Shown here: in pieces, positions 11,899-20,958 of the stretch
Layout: the number at the start of each line of letters is the position of its first letter
How positions within the stretch are numbered: position 1 is the stretch's first letter
From: Flaccisagitta enflata
Taxonomy: Eukaryota; Chaetognatha; Sagittoidea; Aphragmophora
Assembly (NCBI GenBank): GCA_965153355.1
Contig: OZ231126.1
Coordinates: 72,168,001 to 72,232,000, forward strand
Reading direction: 5' to 3'
Length of the DNA: 64,000 nucleotides
The notes under the pieces: model-generated
Database searches by the model: none
Seen by the model: the letters and a program-made list of their open reading frames with translations, nothing else
Told to the model about the DNA's origin: nothing
Translations under genes and position numbers: made by a program

Positions 11899-14800
11899 TT
11901 ATTCCTGATCGCGATTCCTCCCACTGCGGCGGACTGTGATTATATGGCCCTTTTTGTTGGCGACCATTTCCTGGACTTGTCCACCTTGAAAGAGAGGATC
12001 ATCGTCTCGCGCGGTTACCGTTTCTTCTTCAGATGCTATGTTACCTGGGGGTGCATCTGAGGAGCTGAGCCGATTCCAATTTGCAAGTCTTTGGCCGCCG
12101 CCTTCTAGTTCTTGGGATATTTCCGCTTCATCGATAGTAGCTGAAGTTGCTGATAACGTCCTTCTTAACGGCGTGCATGCTCTCGCGCCAACTCTGGAGG
12201 AGGATGAAGATGGCCTAACGGAGGAGGATGAAGATGGCCTAACGGAAATCGTACCCGATAGGAGGTGAAGTCGTTTGGCGATCGGTACATTCCCTTCTTC
12301 CTCTTCGCTGTCACCGACAATTTCCATCTCATCGCTTCCGTGAAAGTCGTCTATGGCGATGGGGCGAGCTGTTGTTATAGTTGAATTTGCGCTGAGGGGA
12401 TTTCTTGCGTCGTTGAATCTGTCAAGAGATCGATTTTCGTCCATTGAGATTGTAGTATCTTGAGAATCGTCCCATTCACTGCTGCCTTCATCGCTCGCTT
12501 GCGGCGTTTGGAAAGGGGAGCGTTGTTCCTCCTCCTCTTCATTGCTACTGCCGGTGTCTCCTAATCCCGTTCCGTCTGGCTGCGCAGCGCTGCTGGCAGC
12601 AGGATCGTTTGGAGCGCTGTCTCCGTCGCCGTCATTATTTGGTTGATTCGGAGGCTGCGGCGGCTGATGTGGAGGCTGCGGCGGCTGCAGCGGCGGCTGC
12701 GGCGGCAGCTGCGGTGGAGGCAGCGGCGGCTGCTGGGGTGGCTGTTGCTGGATCGAGCTGACAGTTTGAGAGGAATCAGACCTGTTGCTTACCAGCGTCA
12801 GGATTCTCTTGGATTTTGCTCTTGTTCTCGTTGCTGGTCCATCAGATGGCGGGGCAACTTTGGGCTTCTCTCTGGGAACCTCCACCACTTCTCCACCAGT
12901 GGCCTCGCGAATTGGCTCAACGGTTGTTGGCGTCAGGAGTACCGGTTCGTTGAATTGGGTTAAGTTTTGACGATGAGTGAAGAGTTTGTTTCCGTCTTCA
13001 TCTTTGGCAATGTAGACCGGAAGACGTCTGCCATCTTTCTCCCTTTGCTCCAGGACTGTCCAAGGTCCGTCTTTGGGCATTTGAGATTTTCCCAACAATT
13101 TAGGAGGTATGTCGCGAAGCACTTTGGTCCCGGGATCCAATGGTACGAGAATCTTCTGTCGTTGCTGGGCGACCATGTTCTCTTGATAGGTCTGTTTTCT
13201 GAGCATCGCTTCTTGTTGCATGACATGGATCCGATCAAGGAAGTCTTGGAAGAAAGTCTTCATTGTTGTATTCCAGCCTTTGGTGCTGATTTTGGGAATA
13301 TCTTGCTCAATGGGCAGGCGCGGCTCCCTTCCGAACATTAGAAGAAAAGGCGTGAAGCCGTGGCTGGGGTGAACGGTCGTGTTGTATGCGCATTCTATCC
13401 ATTTGAGCATAGCGGGCCAATCTGGGCCAAATTGGTGGCATCTTTTGATGAGCTCGGCTTTGATTGTGCGATTTTTGCGCTCCGTTTGCCCTTGCGTCTG
13501 AGGCCTATAAGCCAGGGCATATTCCTTTTTGATGCGGAAAACTTGACACAGCGCTTGGATAAGTCGGTCGTAGAATTTTTTCCCGCCATCTGTGCCCCAT
13601 CGGTCAGGGCAGCCAAGTTGTGAAATGTAGACTTCCAAGCAGGCGGCAATGCTGGTTGACTTGGTGTCCTTAATTGCAAAGAGGCGACAGTGTTTTGTAA
13701 ACCTATCTTCGAAACAGAGGATGTAATCCTTCTTGTTGTAGGTTTTGCTGACGAAATAAAGATATGCCTGGACAAATTCCAGTGGGGCCGATGCTGTTTG
13801 GGCTTGAATGGGTGCCATCATACTCGGCACCTTCCGTCTGACGCCTTGGCATTCTGCACAGTGATTGATGTAATGGGCGAGTTGTTTGGACATGCCTGGC
13901 CAGATTGCAAATTTTTCTAGTCTTGACTGGGCTCTGTGGGCACACGGATGTCCTGACTGCATGTGGCCGTGCGCTCTGAACATCATTTCCTCTTGTTTTG
14001 ATTCAGGGATGACAGTACGCGATAGTGGTTCGTCGGACGATGGGAGCATTCTGCTGTGGTAGAGGACACCATTGGAAACGATGAAATGGAACCTTTCCGA
14101 TCGGTACCAATGATGCAATGGTTTCCATGCTTCCTTGTCTGTGTTTTGCTCAAGGATTAACTCTTTTGCTCGTTTGATGTTGGGGTCTTCGTCCTGCAGT
14201 CTTTTCATCTCTTTTGCTGAGTCTTCATCCGCATGAATCTCCGCCAATGAGATTTCATCGAGGCATTTTGCCGCGATCAAGCAGACCACCATGGGTTCGT
14301 CCGTTGACAATAAGCTTATGACTTCATCGTCTTGCTCTTCGTCGGGTTCGTCCGGACAAGGATGTCGTGATAAGGCGTCTGCATCCGAATGGCGTTTGCC
14401 TTCCTTGTAGATCATCTCGAAATCAAACGTAGACAACTCCATTGACCAGCGCGTTCGCGGATTTGTTCCGTCGCGCTGAGTTGTCACATCTCGCCATGCA
14501 AGTAAGGGTTTGTGGTCGACGACAATGACGAATGGGTTGAAGCGTAGATAATGGGCGAAGTGACGCACGGAGGCAACAACTGCCCAAAATTCCCTATCAT
14601 AGGGAATCCATTTCAGTTCGTCGGCATTGAATTTCTTGCTTGTACAGGCGATCATGCTCTCCTTCTTTGTCTCCTTCTTTTGGGTAAGGACCGCGCCCAT
14701 GGCTACTTTCGATGCGTCCGTCTTCAGGAAAAATGGTTTATCGTAATCCGGATATGCGGCCACTGGCTCAGAGAGGAGAATCTTTTTCAACTCTTCAAAC

Positions 14801-16974
14801 GCATCTTTTTGCGGTTGATCCCACTTGAACTCCACTTCGTCGCGTAAGAGATCTGTGAGTGGTGCGGCGATGTTGGCATATCCAAGGATGAGACTTCTGT
14901 AATAACCAGACAAGCCCAAGAAGGTACGGACTTCGCTTTTGTCCTTCGCTTCCGTCCATTTCCGTACTTTGTCCAAGTTGAAGTCATCTGGGCGTATGCC
15001 ATCTTCAGATAGAGTGTACCCCAGCGTCTTGACCTCTTTGCGGGCGAAGTGGCATTTGCCGGGGCAAAGCTTGAGACCGGCATGCTCAAGTGCCTTGAAG
15101 AGCTTCTCGAGGATCTCCATATGCGTCTTCCAATCCTCTGTGGCGATGAGGATATCATCGAGATATCCTATCACACACTCCGGCGGCAGACCACGCAGCA
15201 CCAGTTCCATGAGGAGGGCGAGCGACGATCCGCTGTTCTTTGCGCCCATTGGACAGCGAGCGAATTGGAGATGCCGTATTCCGTCACTGTAAGCGTAGTA
15301 TTTTTGGTGTTCGTCCACCACGGGGATCTGATAATACGCTTTCAAGAGATCGAGGGACGAGAAGATCTTTGGTTTCTTGAGGCGTCGCAGAGCGTCTTCA
15401 ATTTTTGGGATTGGGAATGTGAATTTATCAGTTATTTTGTTGATTTTGCGTAGGTCGACGCAGTAACGCCAACCACTGTACTTCTTCCTGACCATAACAA
15501 TAGGCGAGCAATAAGGGCTCTCGGATTCCTTTATCACTCCGGATGCCAAGAGACCCTGCGTTTGGTCATTGATTTCCTTCCTGATTTCAGACCCCTGTGC
15601 CTTGTGATAAGACGCATACACAGGTTGGTCAGAGTTGATCTTGACGTGATGGTAGACCAAGTTTGTGCATCCAATATCCATGTGAGATCTGGCGAATACA
15701 TTGGAGGATTCGCGAATAAGTCTCTCCAACTGGTCTTTCTGCGTTTGATCAATTGCGTTGCATCCTGATAGGTCCACCACAAAGTCTTTCTCTTCCTTAG
15801 TTAGATTGTTATCTGGAGGTAGCTCATGCATGAACTTGAGGGGTGTGGAATTGTCGGCATAAGCTGGGGTGAAGGCACTATTTGGTGGAGCATCTGCTGG
15901 AGGTGGGGCAGGCGGTGATGTTTGGCCCGTTGTTTCGTTGTTTGAGTTGTTGGGGGCCGCGCGAATCTGCTCCCCAGACGATTCATTTGCAGATGTTGAG
16001 GGCGGTCTAGTTGGGTGGTGGAGATGTTCTGCAATCGCAGCTGTTGACGGGTTGTCAGCAGGCTCTACTTCAACTACGTTGATGTTCGCCGCCAGGAGAG
16101 TTTGCTGTCTCAGGAAGGCCTCACTGGCTGTTTTTGCTGGTGTTTCCCATAGATGCTGGCTTTGGTCTCCTTCCATGATCTCGCAATTATCATCGAATAT
16201 AGCTCCAATTGGCGTATTGGCTTCGGCCTTCAGTTTGAATTGGGAAGGATTGATCAGTTCCACCTTGAATTGTGGTAGATTCTCATCGACCACTCCGTTG
16301 CGCATTATGAATCCTGGATCAAAGGTGGGCTCTTCCTGTTGGATTGACGTGATTCCAAATAAACGATTAGGTTGCGCATCTGGAGGTTCTTCTATCATCT
16401 CGAGATTGGAGATGTAGGCGTCAACATAGCAGGTTGAGAGCGGCGGGATTTCAATGTCCGTTACCAACAAAACCCGTGGGAGGAGGTTAGGTTTTTGAGC
16501 AGGTTTGATGAAGGGGATGACAACCTTATGCTGGATAGGATGAGATAAGGCGAGGCGAGGAGGATAGTCCAGCTGTATATTGGCACTGTGTTTCGTTAGA
16601 AAGTCGAGACCCAATAACATTGGGTGGATAAGCCCTCTGAGGATTGTGAATTGATGTCGGAAGCTGCACCCGTTGAGTTTAAATTCAATTTCTACCACTC
16701 CTAATGTTACCACTGGGGTGCCGCTGACACTGTAGGCTTTTCTTTCGCATTTTCTTATCATCAAAATTTTGAGGAAGGGATTTGACAGCATGATGTCCTC
16801 GCCAATGCAGGATGGCCCAGCACCGGTATCAATGAGGCAATTAAGCGTAGTAGTTCCAATCTTCGCATCAACAAGGCATCGAAATTTTGTATCAGGGATG
16901 CCATCGCCAGCAGCACTTCCCTGGGCGGTGCTGTTGGCTAAATAAAATTCAGTTCCTGCAGGGATGAGATGACA
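11899..16974 (-). CDS. pol: Ty3/gypsy-like Pol polyprotein (PR-RT-RH-IN)
   Basis: Open from 16974, giving about 1,691 codons; the first ATG at 16791 would cut off the protease. Numbering from 16974: retropepsin motif LIDTGAG at about 47-53; a Pro-rich linker; reverse transcriptase with IFSSLDLLKAYYQIP and YLDD (catalytic Asp pair at 15154-15159, about residue 606). RNase H follows with TDAS (about 753) and DHKPL. Integrase has a zinc-binding HHCC stretch (GHMQSGHPCAHR ... NHCAECQ, about 995-1040) and a core with WGTDGGKKF and QTQGQTERKNRT. The position expected to hold the first catalytic Asp is Tyr (13762-13764, about residue 1071), so this copy is probably integration-defective. The tail is long, with Gln/Pro repeats (12640-12740), acidic and Ser-rich parts. 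No frameshift or internal stop is seen, so decay is recent or slight. Confidence 0.9.
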   Translation of the reverse strand, partial: CHLIPAGTEFYLANSTAQGSAAGDGIPDTKFRCLVDAKIGTTTLNCLIDTGAGPSCIGEDIMLSNPFLKILMIRKCERKAYSVSGTPVVTLGVVEIEFKLNGCSFRHQFTILRGLIHPMLLGLDFLTKHSANIQLDYPPRLALSHPIQHKVVIPFIKPAQKPNLLPRVLLVTDIEIPPLSTCYVDAYISNLEMIEEPPDAQPNRLFGITSIQQEEPTFDPGFIMRNGVVDENLPQFKVELINPSQFKLKAEANTPIGAIFDDNCEIMEGDQSQHLWETPAKTASEAFLRQQTLLAANINVVEVEPADNPSTAAIAEHLHHPTRPPSTSANESSGEQIRAAPNNSNNETTGQTSPPAPPPADAPPNSAFTPAYADNSTPLKFMHELPPDNNLTKEEKDFVVDLSGCNAIDQTQKDQLERLIRESSNVFARSHMDIGCTNLVYHHVKINSDQPVYASYHKAQGSEIRKEINDQTQGLLASGVIKESESPYCSPIVMVRKKYSGWRYCVDLRKINKITDKFTFPIPKIEDALRRLKKPKIFSSLDLLKAYYQIPVVDEHQKYYAYSDGIRHLQFARCPMGAKNSGSSLALLMELVLRGLPPECVIGYLDDILIATEDWKTHMEILEKLFKALEHAGLKLCPGKCHFARKEVKTLGYTLSEDGIRPDDFNLDKVRKWTEAKDKSEVRTFLGLSGYYRSLILGYANIAAPLTDLLRDEVEFKWDQPQKDAFEELKKILLSEPVAAYPDYDKPFFLKTDASKVAMGAVLTQKKETKKESMIACTSKKFNADELKWIPYDREFWAVVASVRHFAHYLRFNPFVIVVDHKPLLAWRDVTTQRDGTNPRTRWSMELSTFDFEMIYKEGKRHSDADALSRHPCPDEPDEEQDDEVISLLSTDEPMVVCLIAAKCLDEISLAEIHADEDSAKEMKRLQDEDPNIKRAKELILEQNTDKEAWKPLHHWYRSERFHFIVSNGVLYHSRMLPSSDEPLSRTVIPESKQEEMMFRAHGHMQSGHPCAHRAQSRLEKFAIWPGMSKQLAHYINHCAECQGVRRKVPSMMAPIQAQTASAPLEFVQAYLYFVSKTYNKKDYILCFEDRFTKHCRLFAIKDTKSTSIAACLEVYISQLGCPDRWGTDGGKKFYDRLIQALCQVFRIKKEYALAYRPQTQGQTERKNRTIKAELIKRCHQFGPDWPAMLKWIECAYNTTVHPSHGFTPFLLMFGREPRLPIEQDIPKISTKGWNTTMKTFFQDFLDRIHVMQQEAMLRKQTYQENMVAQQRQKILVPLDPGTKVLRDIPPKLLGKSQMPKDGPWTVLEQREKDGRRLPVYIAKDEDGNKLFTHRQNLTQFNEPVLLTPTTVEPIREATGGEVVEVPREKPKVAPPSDGPATRTRAKSKRILTLVSNRSDSSQTVSSIQQQPPQQPPLPPPQLPPQPPLQPPQPPHQPPQPPNQPNNDGDGDSAPNDPAASSAAQPDGTGLGDTGSSNEEEEEQRSPFQTPQASDEGSSEWDDSQDTTISMDENRSLDRFNDARNPLSANSTITTARPIAIDDFHGSDEMEIVGDSEEEEGNVPIAKRLHLLSGTISVRPSSSSSVRPSSSSSRVGARACTPLRRTLSATSATIDEAEISQELEGGGQRLANWNRLSSSDAPPGNIASEEETVTARDDDPLFQGGQVQEMVANKKGHIITVRRSGRNRDQE

Positions 16975-17657
16975 TCATGTTCTTCTATGCCCGGGTGGGC
17001 CCTTTGTTGGAGGCTTAGGTAGTCGCGGTAAGAGACTTGAACTGCAGCATCTTGATATTCTTCAGCTAGAGTTTGGGCCGCTGGATCAATTTCCTCATAT
17101 GCTGCGACGGGTGCTGCAGCGGCGGGCGGAGCGGCGGCGGCGGGCTGGGCTGCTGCTGCTGGGGCGGCGGCTGTTGCGGCGGCGACTGGGGCATGAGTTG
17201 CACCCTGCGGTTGGCGGTTGTACTGTTGCGGCGTGCTTCTATTAAATCGGAAACCTGTCTGCTGGTTCTGGCCAAGGTGGCCCTTCCAAGTGTGGTTGAC
17301 TGGTCGCTGATAACCTTGTTGGGGCATGCGGGGCTGAAACACGCGCGGTTGGAACTGTTGAGGGGCTGGCTGGGCTCCTTGTTGAGGATTGCATACTGCG
17401 TCGATTATTTTGTCCATCCTGGCATCGTTCCGATTGCGCCATTGACTCGTATCTGCTTGCCATGCGACCATGTTGGCACTGAGACGCTCCTGCTCACTTT
17501 TGATTCCTTTAATGTCCCTTGCGTTGGTTTTGACCTCATCTGACAGGGCGTTGTATTCATGTCTTAGAGCCGCGACCGTGACTGATGCCGAAGCTATTGG
17601 CATAGCCATTCCTGGTTGTGCCATATGCATGTTTGCTGGAGTAGATGCCACGTGCAT
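16938..17657 (-). CDS. gag: Gag-like protein of the Ty3-like element
   Basis: 239 codons directly upstream of pol. Residues about 30-66 look coiled-coil (alternating charged and hydrophobic residues around DEVKTNARDIKGIKSEQERL). Residues 95-150 are rich in Gln, Pro and Arg and may bind RNA. Residues 155-190 are an Ala/Pro low-complexity stretch. There is no CCHC zinc knuckle and no obvious capsid major homology region, so this may be a shortened gag lacking its N-terminal capsid part. Its stop (16938-16940) lies about 35 nt inside the upstream-open pol frame. pol is read in the -1 frame, which suggests ribosomal frameshifting or a fusion through another mechanism. I see no classic XXXYYYZ slippery heptamer in the overlap. 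Confidence 0.7.
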   Translation of the reverse strand: MHVASTPANMHMAQPGMAMPIASASVTVAALRHEYNALSDEVKTNARDIKGIKSEQERLSANMVAWQADTSQWRNRNDARMDKIIDAVCNPQQGAQPAPQQFQPRVFQPRMPQQGYQRPVNHTWKGHLGQNQQTGFRFNRSTPQQYNRQPQGATHAPVAAATAAAPAAAAQPAAAAPPAAAAPVAAYEEIDPAAQTLAEEYQDAAVQVSYRDYLSLQQRAHPGIEEHDVISSLQELNFI

Positions 17658-17799
17658 CGTTTGTGCAGTACGTCTAGTCGATTACTGAAATTCTTTGATT
17701 TGACTGCTCAAGTGGCTTCCATTTTTTGATACATGATATACTGAGCCTAAACTATAAATTTCATCGTCATAGCTTGTCAAAATCAATCGCCGATTTCAC

Positions 17800-18858
17800 T
17801 ATATTTATCACCACTCCAAGGTGGTTTTTGTAAAAATGTTGAAATTTGGTCACTTTGGGCTCAAAATCGGGCCACTTCGCTTTTGAAATTTGACCCAAAA
17901 TCCATGAGATTATGAAACTAGAGCTCAAGAACTAACCAGTGGTGCAATCCGCATGTCGCTATCATTTTTTGTTAAGATTTGAGAGCTCTTCAAAGATGGA
18001 AGGGTATGAGGGTTATTTTATCAGACGAATTTGATGGTCAATTTTGACATTTTTCACAATTTTTGATATATCTCTGCTTTGGATGGACTAATTTGGACAA
18101 AATTGGTGACCAAATTGAAGATTTTTTGATGCTCCAAATAAATGTGATAAAATTTTTGATCGATATGACCCTCAGAATTTTTGGCAGACTCTAGAAGCAG
18201 GTGCTAAAAAGTGATAGTTTTCGCCATTTTGGGTACTTTGGTCACACAATTTGGGCACTTCCGAGCTAGAAAAAGACAAAAAATCCATGAGCAAACTAAA
18301 CTGCAGCTCAAGATCTAACCAGTGGTGCAATCGGCATGACAATATGTTGAAGCATATAGATTTGGCAGAGCTTCAAAGATCAGTGGGTATGATGAAATGA
18401 CATTTTTTGGTAATATTGGTCATTTTTGGCTCAAAATTGAGCCACTTTGCTTTAGAAATTTAACTCAAAATCCATGAGATCATAAAACTAGAGCTCAAGA
18501 GCTAACCAATGGTGCAATCCGCATGTCGCTATCATTTTTTGTTAAGATTTACGAGCTCTTCAAAGATGGAAGGGTGTGAGGATTATTTTACCAAATGAAT
18601 TTGGTGGTCATTTTTAACATTTTTTACAATTATTGATATATCTCCGCTTTGGATGGACCAATTTGGACAAAATTGGTGACCAAATTGAAGATTTTTTGAT
18701 GCTCTAAATGAATCTGGTAAAATTTTTGATCAATATGACCTTCAAACTTTTTGAAAGACTCAAGAAGTAGTGCTAAAAAGTAAATTTCGCCATTTTGGCT
18801 ACTTTGGTCACACAATTTGGGCACTTCCGAGCTAGAAAAAGAAAAAAAATCCATGCTC
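17800..18858. repeat. Tandem pair of about 570-bp repeats, left arm of a fold-back
   Basis: Two copies offset by about 570 bp share ctagagctcaaga(a/g)ctaacca, ggtgcaatccgcatgtcgct and ggatggac(t/c)aatttggac. No protein is encoded. The second half is repeated in inverted orientation at 19030-19372. Confidence 0.8.
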
Positions 18859-18859
18859 A

Positions 18860-18999
18860 AGGGGGACCGACCGACTGACCAACTGACCGACCAACCGACC
18901 GACCAACCGACCGACTAACCAACCGACCGACCAACCAACTGACCAACTGACCAATGGACCGACATAGCAGGCTGTAGAGTTGCGTAGCATGCGACTAAA
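18860..18999 (+). mobile_element. Family A element inside a fold-back repeat
   Basis: A long GACC/GACT core (gaccgaccgactgaccaact and onwards to 18960), then atagcaggctgtagagttgcg and the hairpin gcgtagcatgcgac + taaaaa. It sits exactly between the inverted arms. Confidence 0.75.
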
Positions 19000-19029
19000 A
19001 ATTGGGAACCACTTGAGTAGTCAATCAAA

Positions 19030-19372
19030 GTATCACCGTACTCACTGATCTTTGAAGCTCTGCCAAATTTATAAGCTTCAACATATTGACATGCCGATTG
19101 CACCAATGGTTAGATCTTGAGCTGTAGTTTAATTTGCTCATGGATTTTTTCTCTTTTCCAAGCTCGGAAGTGCCTAAATTGTGTGACAAAAGTAGTCAAA
19201 ATGGCGAGAGAATTTACTTTTTAGCACCTGCTTCTTGAGTCTTTCAAAAATTTTGAGGGTCATATCAATCAAAAATTTTACAAGATTCATTTAGAGAATC
19301 AAAAAATCTTCAATTTGGTCACCAATTTTGCCCAAATTGGTCCATCCAAAGCGGAGATACTATCTTCGCCAA
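19030..19372. repeat. Right arm of the fold-back, inverted
   Basis: Reverse-complement match to 18100-18400 and 18650-18858 (for example ggtcaccaattttg, tccatccaaagcggagata, gtgcctaaattgtgtgac). Confidence 0.8.
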
Positions 19373-19763
19373 AAGAAACGCGACACCCTGGCAATGATTT
19401 GATTTATTGACCATACTCTGACAAAATTTAGTAACTGAGAGAGTTTGGAGGTCAAGTATGTTGTTTTCATAAAAGATACAAGAGACTGTGAATCTAAAAT
19501 GCAATATATATTGCATTTCTTCATTAACAGGGGTGATAACCTTTTCTCATTTGTCCGCAGTTTTTGCAAGCTTATGATATTGATTAAGGTTTACTCTTTT
19601 GCTCGCCATTTCTAAACGGCTTGAGCCTGAGATCAGCCTTTCAGGCCTAAAGCACTTCGACTTTAAATCTGGCCTCCAGTGTCTGAAATAGGGCCACTGA
19701 GGCATGATAAGACGCTCTCAGACCCCATTACCTCTTGCTTGGACATGTGGAAATTCACTTTTT
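19373..19763. other. Intergenic DNA, no gene seen
   Basis: Contains a small palindrome aatgcaatatatattgcatt near 19498-19518. No coding feature is supported. Confidence 0.4.
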
Positions 19764-20543
19764 GGGCAGCGGCCCCGAAGGGGCCGATGACCTATGCTTT
19801 CACACAGGGGAATTTTCTCCTCCTCCTCCTTCTCCAGCGTACCCCCCCCCCTCAAGGCCCAAATCCTAGCTTCGAGGCCCAAATCCCAGCCTTGAGGCTC
19901 AAACCCTAGCCTCAAGGCTCAAATCCCTGCCTGGAGGCCCAAATCCCAGCCTCGAGGCTCAAATCCCAGCCTGGAGGCCCTAATCCTAGTCTAGAGGCTC
20001 AAATCCCAGCCTCGCGGCTCAAATCTCAGCCTCGAGGCTCAAATCTCAGCCTCGAGGCTCAAATCTCAGCCTCGAGGCTCAAATCTCAGCCTCGAGGCTC
20101 AAATCTCAGCCTCGAGGCTCAAATCTCAGCCTCGAGGCTCAAATCTCAGCCTCGAGGCTCAAATCTCAGCCTCGAGGCTCAAATCTCAGCCTCGAGGCTC
20201 AAATCTCAGCCTCGAGGCTCAAATCTCAGCCTCGAGGCTCAAATCTCAGCCTCGAGGCTCAAATCTCAGCCTCGAGGCTCAAATCTCAGCCTCGAGGCTC
20301 AAATCTCAGCCTCAAGGCTCAGATCTCAGCCTTGAGGTTCAAATCTCAGCCTCGAGGCTCAAATCCCAGCCTCAAGGCCCCAATGCCAGCTTCCAGGCCC
20401 TAATACCAGCCTTGAGGCTCAAATAAAAACAGCATAGGTCATCGTCCCCTTTGGGGCCGCTGCCCCTCTAACCACCTTACCCCCACTCACTCACATAGGG
20501 GCAACGGGTACCGCTGACCATCTAACGCTTTTGCGACTATTTG
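19764..20543 (+). mobile_element. Family D element with a very regular 20-bp core
   Basis: Left inverted repeat from 19764: GGGCAGCGGCCCCGAAGGGG with cgatgacctatgctttcaca after it. The right one is near 20431-20474 (gcataggtcatcg ... ggggccgctgcccc). The core (19851-20425) is about 28 units of 20 bp, agcctcgaggctcaaatctc, almost identical from 20020 to 20300; each unit contains the palindrome GCCTCGAGGC. The usual tail (gcaacgggtaccgctgacca ... gcgactattt) ends near 20543. Confidence 0.8.
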
Positions 20544-20550
20544 TTCTAAG

Positions 20551-20662
20551 GAACATCGGTTCTTTGGGGCCACTGCCCTGCTCACCCATCTACCTTGAGA
20601 CTGTAATAGAGCAGGGCATCAGGTACTGCTGACCATAGGAGATTCTTAGATGACTTGTTTCA
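20551..20662 (+). mobile_element. Family D tail fragment
   Basis: gaacatcggttctttggggc, cactgccctgctc, then gcagggcatcaggtactgctgacc and gatgacttgttt: the hairpin and tail of a second D copy without core. Confidence 0.65.
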
Positions 20663-20673
20663 TCTCTTTCTGT

Positions 20674-20812
<139 letters not shown>

Positions 20813-20830
20813 CTAGTTTATAAAAACATC

Positions 20831-20885
20831 AAGGCTTGAAATTGCTCCCAATTTAAGAACAGCGTAGTCATTTAATAAGTAGCTA
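20831..20885 (+). repeat. 55-bp direct repeat flanking the long palindrome (left)
   Basis: aaggcttgaaattgctccca and onward to aataagtagcta is repeated at 22951-23006. The pair brackets the palindrome and could be a pre-existing duplication or a very long target duplication. Confidence 0.75.
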
Positions 20886-20958
20886 CAGTACGAGTATCGA
20901 AGAACTGTAAAACTCTGGGGAAGCCATATCTGCCAAACGGCTAGGATTCATAATCAAA

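Larger units (their letters stand above)
11899..17657 (-). mobile_element. Ty3/gypsy-like retrotransposon, coding part, no LTRs seen
   Basis: gag is followed by pol in the order protease, RT, RNase H, integrase, which is the Ty3/gypsy (Metaviridae) order. The two frames overlap briefly and pol lies in the -1 frame. No long direct repeat flanks the coding part: 17660-17830 has no match at 7000-11900. The 5' side runs straight into an unrelated fold-back repeat at about 17800. The copy is therefore probably truncated or its LTRs have diverged. Confidence 0.8.

Noticed and set aside
19850-20425. Regular 20-bp repeats suggesting a CRISPR array
   Set aside because: Units are contiguous without spacers, lie inside a TIR element and the genome is eukaryotic.
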